NCBI RefSeq assembly: GCF_000013385.1
Contig: NC_007760.1
Location: forward strand, 3,694,001-3,758,000
DNA: 64,000 nt
Direction of reading: 5' to 3'
Source of the DNA: Anaeromyxobacter dehalogenans 2CP-C
GTDB taxonomy: Bacteria > Myxococcota > Myxococcia > Myxococcales > Anaeromyxobacteraceae
Shown: in pieces, positions 34,555 through 43,110 of the stretch
Position numbering within the stretch: position 1 is the stretch's first letter
How the letters are laid out: every line of letters begins with the position of its first letter
Position numbers and translations under genes: made by a program
Notes under the pieces: model-generated
The model's database searches: none
Told to the model about the DNA's origin: nothing
Seen by the model: only the letters and a program-made list of their open reading frames with translations

Positions 34555-34924
34555 CTTCCTTCTCCTTCCCCTCTGGGCGGCGCCGGAAGTCGGCGTCGTA
34601 CGTGGATTGAAGCTCGAGGAACCGGGCGCGCAGCTGGCGCGCGTAGGCGAACGGTGAGGCGGAGCGCGGGGGCTCGAACGCGAGCACCGCGGCGAAGGCC
34701 ACGCAGGCGGCGGCCACTTGCAGCGCGGTGAGAAGCGCTGACCAGCGGCCGGGATGTCCCTCGACGAGCGCGCCGGAGAGCGAGATCACCGCTGGAACCG
34801 CGGCCGCAGCGAGCAGGACCCCAAACACCGCAAGCGCGCGGGTCGGGAGTCGGCGCAAGCGGCGAAGCCGAGCCACCCCTGCGAGAGGAGCATTAGCTTC
34901 CTGAGTGATTAGCCGGCTCGACAT
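34526..34924 (-). CDS. Unknown membrane protein, first gene of the T4SS operon
   Basis: A 132-aa protein with two predicted membrane helices (ALAVFGVLLAAAAVPAVISL and LLTALQVAAACVAFAAVLAF) and a charged C-terminal tail ending in acidic residues (KEKEDDLEVPPEP). I do not recognise it. Its ATG at 34924 lies 26 nt from the shared TGACATACAA element and its end overlaps the pilin gene by 29 nt. It could be an entry-exclusion or assembly factor, but nothing in the sequence says so. Confidence 0.7.
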   Translation of the reverse strand: MSSRLITQEANAPLAGVARLRRLRRLPTRALAVFGVLLAAAAVPAVISLSGALVEGHPGRWSALLTALQVAAACVAFAAVLAFEPPRSASPFAYARQLRARFLELQSTYDADFRRRPEGKEKEDDLEVPPEP

Positions 34925-34960
34925 CGCACTAGCTCCTGTTCGCCTGTCGTTTGTATGTCA
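34924..34960 (-). promoter_or_regulatory. Shared upstream element, copy B (T4SS operon)
   Basis: On the minus strand ATGACATACAA is followed after 16 nt by AGCTAGTGCGA, whose last two bases are the first two of the T4SS operon start codon. The same two-part arrangement with the same 16-nt gap is found at 15473-15508 before the tra operon. The rest of the 357-nt gap up to 35281 holds no gene that I can support. Confidence 0.6.
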
Positions 34961-35281
34961 TATGGCATGGATGGGCACTACGCAAGGTGGTCCAGCCTAC
35001 GGGCTCCAAACGGAGCCTGGAGCGCGCTGTGGCGCGGACGCCCTCTGCACACCGGACCCGGGCAACGCGGCGGGCGACGAGCGGGAACTCGCCGGGCCCC
35101 GCCGAGCGCCATCGGGGCCCTACAAGTACAAGCACCGCGCAGGGAGCCGCGGCGCTGCGGCGGCAGCGTCCCCGAAAACGCCGTCACGCCGAGCACTTGC
35201 GGTTCCGGTCATCCTGATGACCGTAGAATGGCTGTCGCGGCACGCGCATCGTCGCGTCGGGCGGAAAGGAGCGCCCCCGAC

Positions 35282-36352
35282 ATGATCGACGTTACGGTGG
35301 TGGATGCGTGGTTCGAGGCGAGCAAGGACGTTCTCGGCGGACCTGTGAGGTTCGCCGTATTCGACAGGAACGCCCTCCTGTCGCTCGACCAGCTGTGGTC
35401 GGCAGTGACCAGCGAGACCGGCGAGACGTGCACCGTCGAGCTCCTGCAGAAGAAGGCGGCCGAGGGCTGGTTCCCGCTCGTGCCGCGGCCCGGCACGCCC
35501 GACGAGCTGGGCGCGCCCCTGTACGTCCCCTCCCGTGTCGGGCTGTTCGTGCGGCTGGAGCGTGAGGGGTGGTCGAACGCGGAGTTGAGGCTGGCCGCGT
35601 ATCTCGAGGAGGCCACCATCGACGCAGTCACGACCGACACCGACTACAGCGATGACGATCTTGAGGTGCTCGAAGCTCACCTCGCCGACAGGGTCGAGGG
35701 GCTGAAGGGATCGAAGCGGTGGGACAAGGACGGGAACCCCGTCGACCTTACCCCCGAAATCGCGGAGGACGAGAAGATCCTGGCCGTCGTCCGGAAGTGG
35801 CGGCGTGACGGTCTCCCCGAGCGTCGCCGCGAGGATGTGGCGAAGTACGCCTATCGCGTCCGGGCGCAAAACGACATCGTCACGTTGATGATGGTCGAGG
35901 GCGACCGCGCGAAGCTGCGGGCAGGTTACAGCCCGACCGTGCACTTCCGGGAGCACCAGATCGGCCCCGATGCGACCTTCGACCCGGCACAGATCGACTG
36001 GGACTGGACCATCCGCCACGCCTCGGCACAGGCGGATCCGCCGACGCCGCCGCTCGTCCGAGTCGATGGGTTCGTGCTGAACGGCGACAAGGTCGTCTCG
36101 ACGCGCACGATGACGCCCCGTGAGTACGGGGCGGCATGGGAGCGCCAGCGCGTCGAGGACTACCTGCACACGTGGGCGCGGCTGCAGGGCGAGAAGCGGT
36201 GCCTGCACTGCCTCGCACCGTTGCCGCCGGATGCCAAGGACTCGCGTCGGTTCTGCAACGATCGCTGCCGCACCGCCGAGAAGATGAAGCGGCACCGCCG
36301 GGAGAACCCCGAGTCAGTTCTGCGGGCTCAGGAAAGGTACTGGAAATCGTAA
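35282..36352 (+). CDS. Unknown protein with C-terminal zinc-finger motif
   Basis: A 356-aa cytoplasmic protein starting at the ATG at 35282, with AGGAG upstream. The middle has a helix-turn-helix-like stretch (PSRVGLFVRLEREGWSNAEL) that recalls MerR-type DNA-binding domains. The C-terminus has a four-cysteine motif (CLHCLAPLP, then RFCNDRCRTAEKMKRHR), typical of a zinc ribbon found at the ends of helix-rich DNA-binding proteins. It is the first plus-strand gene and diverges from the T4SS operon. A regulator of the element is possible but unproven. Confidence 0.7.
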   Translation: MIDVTVVDAWFEASKDVLGGPVRFAVFDRNALLSLDQLWSAVTSETGETCTVELLQKKAAEGWFPLVPRPGTPDELGAPLYVPSRVGLFVRLEREGWSNAELRLAAYLEEATIDAVTTDTDYSDDDLEVLEAHLADRVEGLKGSKRWDKDGNPVDLTPEIAEDEKILAVVRKWRRDGLPERRREDVAKYAYRVRAQNDIVTLMMVEGDRAKLRAGYSPTVHFREHQIGPDATFDPAQIDWDWTIRHASAQADPPTPPLVRVDGFVLNGDKVVSTRTMTPREYGAAWERQRVEDYLHTWARLQGEKRCLHCLAPLPPDAKDSRRFCNDRCRTAEKMKRHRRENPESVLRAQERYWKS

Positions 36353-36399
36353 GGCCGGCAACGCGCGAAGCGGCCGAACGGTCGCGTTCGCATTCGCGT

Positions 36400-36735
36400 C
36401 TATCGCTTCTTCTTCTCCGCGCCAGGCGCGTCGAAGCCCGGCCCCTTCTCGCGCAGTTCCAGGCTCCGCTGAAACAGGACGTGCAGGATGTACTCGTACC
36501 GCCCCATGTTCAGGGCCTCCCGGTCCGCCTCGAGGAGGTGGGAGGCGGCGTCCGGCAGGCCGAACCAGGTTCGCACGCCCTCGAGCAGCCGGTTCACGTA
36601 CGCCGTGAGGTCAAGGCCCTTCGCCGAGGCCTCGGTCTTGAGGAACGCTACCAGCTCCCGGGTCATGCGGAACGTCTGCATGACCTTCTCGGTGCTCTGG
36701 AACGGATCCTCGCGCCCCACCTTCTCCTTGGCCAT
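36400..36735 (-). CDS. Small RHH-like protein, possible regulator
   Basis: A 111-aa protein. I start it at the ATG at 36735 because GAGG lies 7 nt upstream; an in-frame ATG at 36789 would add 18 residues. The segment MQTFRMTRELVAFLKTEASA, then GLDLTAYVNRLLEG, looks like a ribbon-helix-helix fold: a strand followed by two helices. Helical residues and a basic tail ending KKKR follow. It is convergent with the zinc-finger gene at 35282. Function is not known. Confidence 0.6.
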   Translation of the reverse strand: MAKEKVGREDPFQSTEKVMQTFRMTRELVAFLKTEASAKGLDLTAYVNRLLEGVRTWFGLPDAASHLLEADREALNMGRYEYILHVLFQRSLELREKGPGFDAPGAEKKKR

Positions 36736-37058
36736 CGTCGCCCTCGTCGCACGCGTGGAGCCGGCCTTCTGGCCGACAGACGTTTGCACATGCGTCCGTC
36801 TGAACTATGCCAGACAGCGCCAGGTCTCGCCATCGGAAACCCGGTTCGGCGCTCGGCTTCAGGACTCGGCACACGTAGGCGACAGGCCTTGACGAGGGGG
36901 CCTGACGCCACGCTCAGCCCTCCACCACCCCATACGTCAAAGGCCGAAGGCGGCGCCACGAGCCCCGGCACGCTGACCCCGCGTCGGCCTCGAGGAGTCG
37001 TGCGCCGAACCGCCGGAGCCGCCCGGGACCGCGTACTCGAACGACAGCGGCTTGCGGC
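36736..37058. other. 323-nt gap without a recognised gene
   Basis: No reading frame here has coding character in either strand, and I see no strong hairpin or repeat. It separates the RHH-like gene from the downstream end of the low-GC exported-protein pair. Confidence 0.5.
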
Positions 37059-38345
37059 CTAGATTTTGGTTCCCGTGCCGCAAAGCGCTCGTGCGCCAAC
37101 CGCAGCACTCCGCACGCGGGCCAGCATGCACCCCGCGAACCCGTCCTTGGCCGACAAGCAGCCGCGAAGAGCCTTCGCCGCTTCGGCGGTGCACGCCTTT
37201 TCCACCTGCGCGGACGGGCAGGTTGGGTCTGCGGCCGCTCGTGAGCACACCTCGACCGACATCTTGACCGCCTGCGCGAATTGAGACCCGAAACGCCGCG
37301 TAGCGACCTGCGCAGTGCCGGCCGTCGCACAAACATCGTCCAGCCGAGCACCGATGCGCTCCATCTGAGGGATCATGCAACCCGCGAACTGAGCGAGGTC
37401 GACGTCGCCGCTAAGACACTCAACAACCGCGGGGAGGACCTCCTCCTCGCAGGCATTATGCGCCACGCTATACTCGCAACTGGGCCGATACCAAATCGGC
37501 CCGCGAGCCGCCTCAGTGCAGCGATCGTTCAGCGTGCGCAGCAGATCCCGCGCCCGAAGGTCTGCGCCGTCTGGAACAGCATCTGGCGGCAGCACAGAGG
37601 GCGCTGGGTCCTTCATGCGCCAGCCGGTCGCAAGAAGGCGGTCAATCACCATGTTCTCGCCTTCGCTTCCCGGGAGAAACCGAGCCACGACAGCCATCTG
37701 ATACCGGTACTTGCCATCCTTTATGTATTCGAAAATCTTCTTCCCCGCCTCGCTGCGCTTATCGACATAGGCATGCATCCAGCCCTGCTCGTCCGCGAAC
37801 TGGAACCGAATACTCCAAAAATGCTCCCGGCCACCTCGGAACTCGTAGTTGTAATAGTCATCGAGCTGGCCCGTGATCCTAAGCACCATGGCCGTGCTGG
37901 GGCGCTTTGCCTTTAGCTCTTCCCAGGAAATCGGGTTGTACCCGACAGACGCTTCCCAATCGATCCTGTAACCGTCTGCCGTCCGCTGAAGCTCGTAGAA
38001 CGCGTTGTCAGATACTTCGACCCCGAACCCGTTCTTCCCCGTCCACACAACCTCAACGGTCGTCCACTCGCCCACGGGGACATCCGTCCCGCCCGAAGGA
38101 CGAACCTCGCGGCGAACATTGGGATTAGGCTGCGACCCGGAGTCCCCGTAATGGCGTTCCATGAGCGGCGCCACTCGCTCGGAATCCAGAACGAAGCGCG
38201 CCTTGTCCTCCCAGCGCGGGGAATCCAGATAAGCTGCGACAACTTGTTCCGGCTTCTTCCCACACCCGGTCATAAGAACAAGCCCGAGCCAGAACAGCGC
38301 CGATCTCAAAGCACCACATCCGACAACTGCGCGGCTACACGTCAT
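37059..38345 (-). CDS. Exported lipoprotein of unknown function
   Basis: A 428-aa lipoprotein with signal peptide and lipobox LMTGC (Cys28). The mature start EQVVAAYLDSPRWEDKARFV, then LDSERVAPLMERHYGD, matches a pattern seen in exported proteins of several phyla ('W-E-D-R-FVL-x-ERV-PLM--YY'), which I cannot name. A beta-rich domain follows to about residue 230. The last 160 residues carry many evenly spaced cysteines (CTEAARG, CEYSVAHNACEEE, CLSGD, CMIPQM), suggesting a disulfide-braced helical domain. Base composition is visibly lower in GC than the T4SS genes, which hints at separate acquisition together with the next gene upstream. Confidence 0.75.
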   Translation of the reverse strand: MTCSRAVVGCGALRSALFWLGLVLMTGCGKKPEQVVAAYLDSPRWEDKARFVLDSERVAPLMERHYGDSGSQPNPNVRREVRPSGGTDVPVGEWTTVEVVWTGKNGFGVEVSDNAFYELQRTADGYRIDWEASVGYNPISWEELKAKRPSTAMVLRITGQLDDYYNYEFRGGREHFWSIRFQFADEQGWMHAYVDKRSEAGKKIFEYIKDGKYRYQMAVVARFLPGSEGENMVIDRLLATGWRMKDPAPSVLPPDAVPDGADLRARDLLRTLNDRCTEAARGPIWYRPSCEYSVAHNACEEEVLPAVVECLSGDVDLAQFAGCMIPQMERIGARLDDVCATAGTAQVATRRFGSQFAQAVKMSVEVCSRAAADPTCPSAQVEKACTAEAAKALRGCLSAKDGFAGCMLARVRSAAVGARALCGTGTKI

Positions 38346-38377
38346 CGTGCGCGCCCCTCACGAGCCGATTGCTCGCG

Positions 38378-39478
38378 CTACTTGTAGATTCCCGTTGCCC
38401 AAACCTGCTCCGCACCGTCCGTAACCCTCACACCGATAATCCGGTAGACATAGAACGGGCGAAGAGATGCTGTCGGCGCTTCGAAATTGCTACCGCAACT
38501 CGTGAGACGGTGCGCCCCTTCTCGGACTATCTCCGCGGCGACTGTGGCCGTGAACCTGTCCGGATACGTCTTGACAACGCCTCGCGCCTCCGACGCCGGC
38601 ATTGCAATGGTAAAGCGTTCCACGCGCTCCCGCTCCTGGCAAAGCATAGTTCCGCCGCAGAACATCCTGCACACTTTTGGCGTCTCCAACTGAAAGGGGC
38701 TCCCGATACCGAACATTTGGTCGCCGAATCCGTTCAGGGGAACCGACATCTTCCATTTGGCCGCTTCGATGGTGTACTCGCCGAATACGCGCGGACGCCC
38801 CACGAGCACCCTACGGCGGAATCCTTCGTTGATTGCCTTTCGCAGTACCTGCTGATACTTCGCGCAGTCCGCCCGCTCGAAGGGATCAAGATACGAACCA
38901 CAGAGCTTCTCGCGTGCGATGCTCTTCGCGTACTCGGCGAGTTCGAAGTCCAGATCCTCTCGTCCGGCCATAACATTCGCCCATCGTGGAGCGAACTTGT
39001 TGAGAGTCATCTGCGAACTGGTCGCTCCAGGCGGCGGAGTGAGGTCAGGGACTTCCAACGACGCTATCGCATCCGTTAGGCCCTGCTCGTCGAGTGCGGA
39101 CGCAGTTCTGATAACACTGGCGGCACCGAACAGAGCTCGAGCAATATCGATCTTCCCGGCTCGAGCCGCCTCCAGCGCCCGGCGCTGCAATTCCTGCTGC
39201 TTGCGGTAGCGAGATTGATAAGCGGGGGACGCCACCAGAATCGCCATACCGGCGTCCCGCTCTTCGCTCGGCGCTGTTTCCGATAGCAGATCAAGGGCCG
39301 CATCGATGGCGCCGGTCGAGACGCGGCGCTGCAGTTCTTCGACGACGACCTTGCCCGAGGGCGTTGATTCGGGTTCTGCGCTCGCGCTTGCCTCAACTAA
39401 AGCTTCGTCGGCGCTGACATACATCGGAATAACAAGTGCGACGTACAAGACGCTCATCCAAGCAATGCGAGCGATCAA
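38378..39478 (-). CDS. Exported protein of unknown function, lower GC
   Basis: A 366-aa protein. I choose the TTG at 39478 because a strong AAGGAGG site ends 8 nt before it and the product then opens with a signal peptide (IARIAWMSVLYVALVIPMYVSA). The ATG at 39457 and one at 39532 are alternatives. Residues 30-130 are helical. The C-terminal half is beta-rich with several cysteines (KVCRMFCGGTMLCQERERVE). It ends 32 nt before the lipoprotein gene and shares its lower GC, so the two probably form a unit. No catalytic motif is visible. Confidence 0.72.
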   Translation of the reverse strand: MIARIAWMSVLYVALVIPMYVSADEALVEASASAEPESTPSGKVVVEELQRRVSTGAIDAALDLLSETAPSEERDAGMAILVASPAYQSRYRKQQELQRRALEAARAGKIDIARALFGAASVIRTASALDEQGLTDAIASLEVPDLTPPPGATSSQMTLNKFAPRWANVMAGREDLDFELAEYAKSIAREKLCGSYLDPFERADCAKYQQVLRKAINEGFRRRVLVGRPRVFGEYTIEAAKWKMSVPLNGFGDQMFGIGSPFQLETPKVCRMFCGGTMLCQERERVERFTIAMPASEARGVVKTYPDRFTATVAAEIVREGAHRLTSCGSNFEAPTASLRPFYVYRIIGVRVTDGAEQVWATGIYK

Positions 39479-39633
39479 CGCACTCCCCTCCTTTGTTGCC
39501 CTAAGTAACTCGGCCGCACGGTAATCTACCACTTGGGGTGGACCGCATCATGTGAAGGCTTTGTCGCGCGGTCGCGGTACTCACAGCCGCGTACCGCAGT
39601 GCCGTCGACGGGGTCCTTCACACAGTCACGCAC

Positions 39634-40245
39634 CTACCGCCACCGGCCGGCCTGAACGAATGAGAAGTACCCCCCGGTCGCGACGATGACGTGGTCTCTC
39701 GCCACCACTCCGACCAGCTCGGCCGCGGCTGTCAGCCGCTCCGTCAGATCCGCGTCCTCGACACTCGCGGATGGATCGCCGGATGGGTGATTGTGCACGA
39801 AGACCACGCCGTGCGCGCCCTCGCGCACGGCGACGCGGAGCGTATCCCGCGGGCTGACCGGGCACTGTGAGACCGAGCCCTGCGCCACGCGCTCGGTCCG
39901 GATGAGCCGCCCGCGCACGTCGAGCAACACGACGTGGAACTCCTCCACCGGCGCGTGCGCGAGCGGCCGCATCAGCTCGTAGACGCGACCTGGGTCGAGG
40001 CACCGCTCGCCGCGCTTCGGCGGCGCCCAGGCTCCCCGGCGGCCGAGCTCGAACGCCGCGGCGAGCGCCGCCGCCCGCGCCTCGCCGACCCCGAGCCGGC
40101 GAAGCTCGGCGACGGTGAGCCACGCGAGCTCGGGTACGGGGCGGCTGGCGGCGCCGCCGGCGCCGAGCATGGTGAGAAGCTCGACATCGGAGAGCGCCCG
40201 CGGTCCGTCCATCAGGAGCCGCTCACGGAGCAGGTCCTTGGCCAT
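39634..40245 (-). CDS. radC: RadC family protein (JAMM/MPN+ domain)
   Basis: A 203-aa RadC-type protein. The N-terminal half has a helix-hairpin-helix region (ALSDVELLTMLGAGG; ELRRLGVGEARAAALAAAFE). The C-terminal half is a JAMM metal-binding domain with the motif HNHPSGDPSASVEDADLT. RadC proteins are frequent on mobile elements and in anti-restriction regions; their cell role is unclear. It lies 11 nt after the zinc-ribbon gene and is the last gene of the hairpin-rich block. Confidence 0.92.
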   Translation of the reverse strand: MAKDLLRERLLMDGPRALSDVELLTMLGAGGAASRPVPELAWLTVAELRRLGVGEARAAALAAAFELGRRGAWAPPKRGERCLDPGRVYELMRPLAHAPVEEFHVVLLDVRGRLIRTERVAQGSVSQCPVSPRDTLRVAVREGAHGVVFVHNHPSGDPSASVEDADLTERLTAAAELVGVVARDHVIVATGGYFSFVQAGRWR

Positions 40246-40256
40246 GGCGGCCTCCC

Positions 40257-40739
40257 CTACGCCTGCGCCCGGGGCGCGCCGCGGCGGATGGTGGGCGGCC
40301 GCGCGACGACCTTCGCCGGCACGGGCGGGAGGTTCAGCGAGGCCGGCACCGGAACCGGCGCGCCCTTCGGCCACCACCAGAGCTGGGCGACCGGGTCCCA
40401 CCGCCACCCGGCCCGCTTCAGCTCCGTCCGAATCTCCTCCGGCGGCTTCCGGTCGAACCGGAGCGCCGGCTGGGGTCCGTGGTGCCGGGTCTTCTCGACG
40501 TGGAACGCCGGCTCGGCCTTCCCCCGCTCGGCCTCGGCGACCAGCCGCAGGTCGAGGAGCGCCGCTCCGCAGTACGTGCAGCACTCCTCCTGGACCGTCG
40601 TGTCCGCGGCGTACAGCGGAAGGATCGGATGGCCGTTGTAGTCGGTGTCCGCCGGCCCGAGTCCCGTGGTGGACCGGAGGCACGCGGGGCAGAAGACCTC
40701 GTCGTTCGCGCTGTAACCGAGGACCGTGAAGGGCTTCAT
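40257..40739 (-). CDS. Zinc-ribbon protein of unknown function
   Basis: A 160-aa protein starting at the ATG at 40739, set by AGGAG 8 nt upstream. Two Cys pairs (FCPACLRS and CCTYCGAAL) form a probable zinc ribbon in the first 65 residues. The C-terminal half contains RFDRKPPEEIRTELKRAGWR, then WDPVAQLWWW. This 'aGWRWdp--w-W' signature recurs in plasmid-borne helicase and primase accessory proteins. Its leader carries the first copy of the repeated GGCACCGCGCCGCC hairpin. Confidence 0.78.
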   Translation of the reverse strand: MKPFTVLGYSANDEVFCPACLRSTTGLGPADTDYNGHPILPLYAADTTVQEECCTYCGAALLDLRLVAEAERGKAEPAFHVEKTRHHGPQPALRFDRKPPEEIRTELKRAGWRWDPVAQLWWWPKGAPVPVPASLNLPPVPAKVVARPPTIRRGAPRAQA

Positions 40740-40764
40740 CGTGGCAGCTCCTGTGAGTGGGGGC

Positions 40765-40804
40765 GGCACCGCGCCGCCTCGCCCGACACGGGCGGGGCGG
40801 TGCC
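40765..40804 (-). repeat. Leader hairpin repeat, copy 1 (before the zinc-ribbon gene)
   Basis: Arms GGCACCGCGCCGCC (40765-40778) and GGCGGGGCGGTGCC (40791-40804) pair with one mismatch around a 12-nt loop that can itself pair (CGCCCG/CGGGCG). It ends about 25 nt before the zinc-ribbon start codon, just ahead of the AGGAG site. The remainder of the gap to 41008 has further short GC palindromes (for example GACGCC/GGCGTC near 40910). Confidence 0.8.
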
Positions 40805-41008
40805 GGCCCCGCGGCGACGGGCGGCGGCGTTGCCGAAGCGGCGGGCGTGTCGCCCGGCGTGACGGCGAGCGCGCCTCTTGCGCGCGCCGGCGCGACGGGC
40901 GCTCCCGACGCCCGAGGCGTCGTTAGCCGCCGACCGGCGTCGCTCCTGGGAGCTGCCGCGGTGGAGCCCGGCGGCGGCAGATGCGACCCAGGTCGCCTGG
41001 GTGCGAGC

Positions 41009-41230
41009 TCAGGATCGGCGCGCGATCTCGCCCGATGCCCGGAGCGTCCCGCCCAGCCACACCGAGGGAAGCGGCGTCCCGCTGGAGACCTTCCGGTGCA
41101 GCTCGATCGTCACGGAGGCGAGGCGCAGGACGTCCTCGACCCCGATCTCCTGACCGTCCGGCTGCGGCTGCAGAATGCGTCGCGCGAGTGAGAGCTGCTC
41201 CTGCAGGAGGTTCGTCGCGATCCGGTTCAT
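41009..41230 (-). CDS. Small helical protein of unknown function
   Basis: A 73-aa protein starting at the ATG at 41230 after a clear AAAGGAG site. It is amphipathic and helical (NRIATNLLQEQLSLARRILQ, VEDVLRLASVTIELHRKVSS). No known family is recognised. It lies between two hairpin repeats and so has its own leader, like its neighbours. The consistent gene layout argues that it is real. Confidence 0.65.
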   Translation of the reverse strand: MNRIATNLLQEQLSLARRILQPQPDGQEIGVEDVLRLASVTIELHRKVSSGTPLPSVWLGGTLRASGEIARRS

Positions 41231-41255
41231 CGTTTCGGCTCCTTTAGCTGGACGC

Positions 41256-41293
41256 GGCACCGCGCCGCTCACCGGGAGCGGCGGCGCGGTGCC
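41256..41293 (-). repeat. Leader hairpin repeat, copy 2
   Basis: Arms GGCACCGCGCCGC (41256-41268) and GCGGCGCGGTGCC (41281-41293) pair perfectly over 13 bp. The arm nearest the gene ends 25 nt before the start codon at 41230, just upstream of the AAAGGAG site. Confidence 0.85.
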
Positions 41294-41345
41294 GACCGTC
41301 GAGGACTGGAGGAGCCGCCCGTCGCCGGGCGGCTCCGGCCGCGGT

Positions 41346-41513
41346 TCACGCGTCCGCGGGCTCGTCGTCGTCGAAGAGCGTCGCGCGCGTGAGGTGCAGC
41401 TCGGGCGGGTGGTAGTCGCCGCACAGCTCGCAGTGGACGAGCTCGAGCTGCAGGTCGCCGAACTCCTGCTCGATCTCGAGGTGCAGCGGGTCGGTCTGGA
41501 TGAGGCTGGCCAT
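41346..41513 (-). CDS. Small acidic protein with CxxC pair
   Basis: A 55-aa acidic protein starting at the ATG at 41513 (AGGGAG about 9 nt upstream). It has one Cys-x-x-Cys pair followed by a His (HCELCGDYH), as in a half zinc ribbon or a dimeric zinc knuckle, and a strongly acidic tail (LFDDDEPADA). I do not recognise it. It has its own hairpin leader and lies between the 73-aa protein and the VWA gene. Confidence 0.6.
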   Translation of the reverse strand: MASLIQTDPLHLEIEQEFGDLQLELVHCELCGDYHPPELHLTRATLFDDDEPADA

Positions 41514-41538
41514 GTGAACGCGTCTCCCTGTGGTGGGC

Positions 41539-41577
41539 GGCACCGCGCCGCCTCGCCCGGCACGGGCGGCGCGGTGC
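41539..41577 (-). repeat. Leader hairpin repeat, copy 3
   Basis: Arms GGCACCGCGCCGCC (41539-41552) and GGCGGCGCGGTGC (41565-41577) pair over 13 bp around the same TCGCCCGGCACG-type loop as copy 1. It lies 25 nt upstream of the 55-aa gene start. No other gene is seen in 41514-41748. Confidence 0.85.
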
Positions 41578-41748
41578 AGCCCGCGAGCGCGCAGGGGTTC
41601 GCCGTGGCCGGCGATCCGCCCTGCCGGCCCGTGACGGCGAGGCTGTTCGCGAGCTGGCGCGGGCCGTGCCCGGCGGAGCGGCGGCGGTCGTAAGGCGAAC
41701 CCCCGCGCGCGCCTGGAGACGCGCTGGCCAGCCGGCGCCGCCCCGTCG

Positions 41749-43041
41749 CTACGCCGCGAACAGGGCGGTCGCGCTCGGGTCGTCGGCGGTCGAGAGGTCG
41801 GTGACCGCGTGGACCTCGTCGCACCACGGGACGAGCCACTCCCGCTCGACACCGATCCCGAGCCCGAGGATCGTGACGCCGAGCGCGGCGGCGCTCTCCC
41901 GAAACGCGCCCGCCTCGCTCGCGTCCGAGCCGCCGTCTGTGACGAGCACGAGGTCCGCCTTGCCGAGCGCGCCCGGGTGCGTCCGGATGATCTCGAGGCC
42001 GCGGCGCACCGCGGCCGCGATCTCGGTCCCTCCGCAGCAGGAGACGAAGAGCCCGTCCTCGGGGAGTGCCTCGGACGGCTTCACGACCGCCTCGAACTTC
42101 ACGCGCGCGTCGAAACCCAGCAGCGCGAACGTCCGTCGTTCGCGCTGCGCCTGGTCGAGGAGCGCGAGCGCGACCGCCGTTGCCCACACGTCCCGCGGCC
42201 CGTCCATCGAACCGCTCTTGTCGAGGAGGACCACGAGCGGCCCCTTCCCGAGGGTCGCCGTCCCCTCGAGCCGGTACTGGAGGGACCGGCCCTCGAGGAG
42301 AGCGCGCAGGAAGTCGAGCCGCAGGAGCCGGTGCGACAGCTTCGCGAGCTCCACCGGCAGCGCCCGGCCCAGGTCCGCGCCCTGCTCGACGTCGGTCACC
42401 TCGTCTGCGCCGTGCTTCACGCGGTGGCGGCGCTTCGCCGCCGCGATGCGCTTGAAGCGGCCGGCGAGGGCGGCGATGCGCCGGAGGCGCTCGTCGCCCT
42501 TGAGCCGCGCGGCGAGCGACCTCACCGCGCCCTGCTCCCGCGGCACGCCGTCCGCCGTGCCCGTTCCCGGGAGCAGTCCCCCTCTGAACGCGACGTGCGC
42601 GAGCCCCTCGGCCGCGTCGCGCAGCTCCGCGACCGCGCGCGCCGCCGCCGCGCACGCGGCGGCGAGCGGGCGCCGCAACGGATCCTTGCCGACGCCCGGC
42701 GCAGCCGGCGGCGGCTCGTCGGGCGGAGGCAGGTTCAGCTCGCGCACGATGGCCTCGACCGCCGCCGCGGAGGCCGCGGCGTCGCCGCGGCACTCCGCGG
42801 ACAGCCTCGCGAACGACGGCAGCGCGTCGCAGGTCGAGTGCACGCGCTCCGCCCACGGGCGGAGCGCGGCATTCACCCGGCTCGGGGCCAGCCGCTCGCC
42901 CTCGCCGGTGTAGAGCCGCTCGAACAGCTCGTCCTCGAGCCGCAGCTGCGGCGCGTCGCGCTCCTGCGCGCGCGGCATCTGGCGGTGTTCGCGGTGCAGC
43001 ATGAGGTGCCACCGCGAGACGTCGAACAGGAGACGTTTCAT
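41749..43041 (-). CDS. VWA-domain protein (ViaA/CoxE-like)
   Basis: A 430-aa protein with a C-terminal von Willebrand A domain. Its metal-ion site DKSGSMDG is near residue 272, followed by GGTEIAAAVRRGLEII and LVTDGGSDASEAG. The N-terminal 250 residues are helical. This architecture pairs with MoxR/RavA AAA+ ATPases, and such an ATPase gene lies 69 nt upstream of this start. Pairs of this kind act as chaperone-like complexes on metal or membrane targets; the target here is unknown. A strong GC hairpin lies before the GGAGG site. Confidence 0.88.
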   Translation of the reverse strand: MKRLLFDVSRWHLMLHREHRQMPRAQERDAPQLRLEDELFERLYTGEGERLAPSRVNAALRPWAERVHSTCDALPSFARLSAECRGDAAASAAAVEAIVRELNLPPPDEPPPAAPGVGKDPLRRPLAAACAAAARAVAELRDAAEGLAHVAFRGGLLPGTGTADGVPREQGAVRSLAARLKGDERLRRIAALAGRFKRIAAAKRRHRVKHGADEVTDVEQGADLGRALPVELAKLSHRLLRLDFLRALLEGRSLQYRLEGTATLGKGPLVVLLDKSGSMDGPRDVWATAVALALLDQAQRERRTFALLGFDARVKFEAVVKPSEALPEDGLFVSCCGGTEIAAAVRRGLEIIRTHPGALGKADLVLVTDGGSDASEAGAFRESAAALGVTILGLGIGVEREWLVPWCDEVHAVTDLSTADDPSATALFAA

Positions 43042-43060
43042 GTGACCTCCGGGTCCCGGC

Positions 43061-43104
43061 GGCCCGTCCGCGGCCGCCCGACAGGGCGGCGGCCGCGGCG
43101 GGCC
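43061..43104 (-). repeat. Unrelated GC-rich leader hairpin before the VWA gene
   Basis: GGCCCGTCCGCGGCCGCC and GGCGGCGGCCGCGGCGGGCC can pair over most of their length with a one-base bulge and a short loop. The sequence differs from the five-copy repeat but holds the same position, between the previous stop and the next ribosome-binding site. Confidence 0.65.
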
Positions 43105-43110
43105 CGCGCG

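Noticed and set aside
39415-39424. A further TGACATAC-type word on the plus strand
   Set aside because: It lies inside the exported-protein gene, on the opposite strand, differs at the last base (T for A), and has no gene start after it.
39551-39621. TGTGAAGG/CCTTCACA inverted repeat upstream of the radC end
   Set aside because: Arms of 8 bp are separated by more than 50 nt with no other signal; likely chance.
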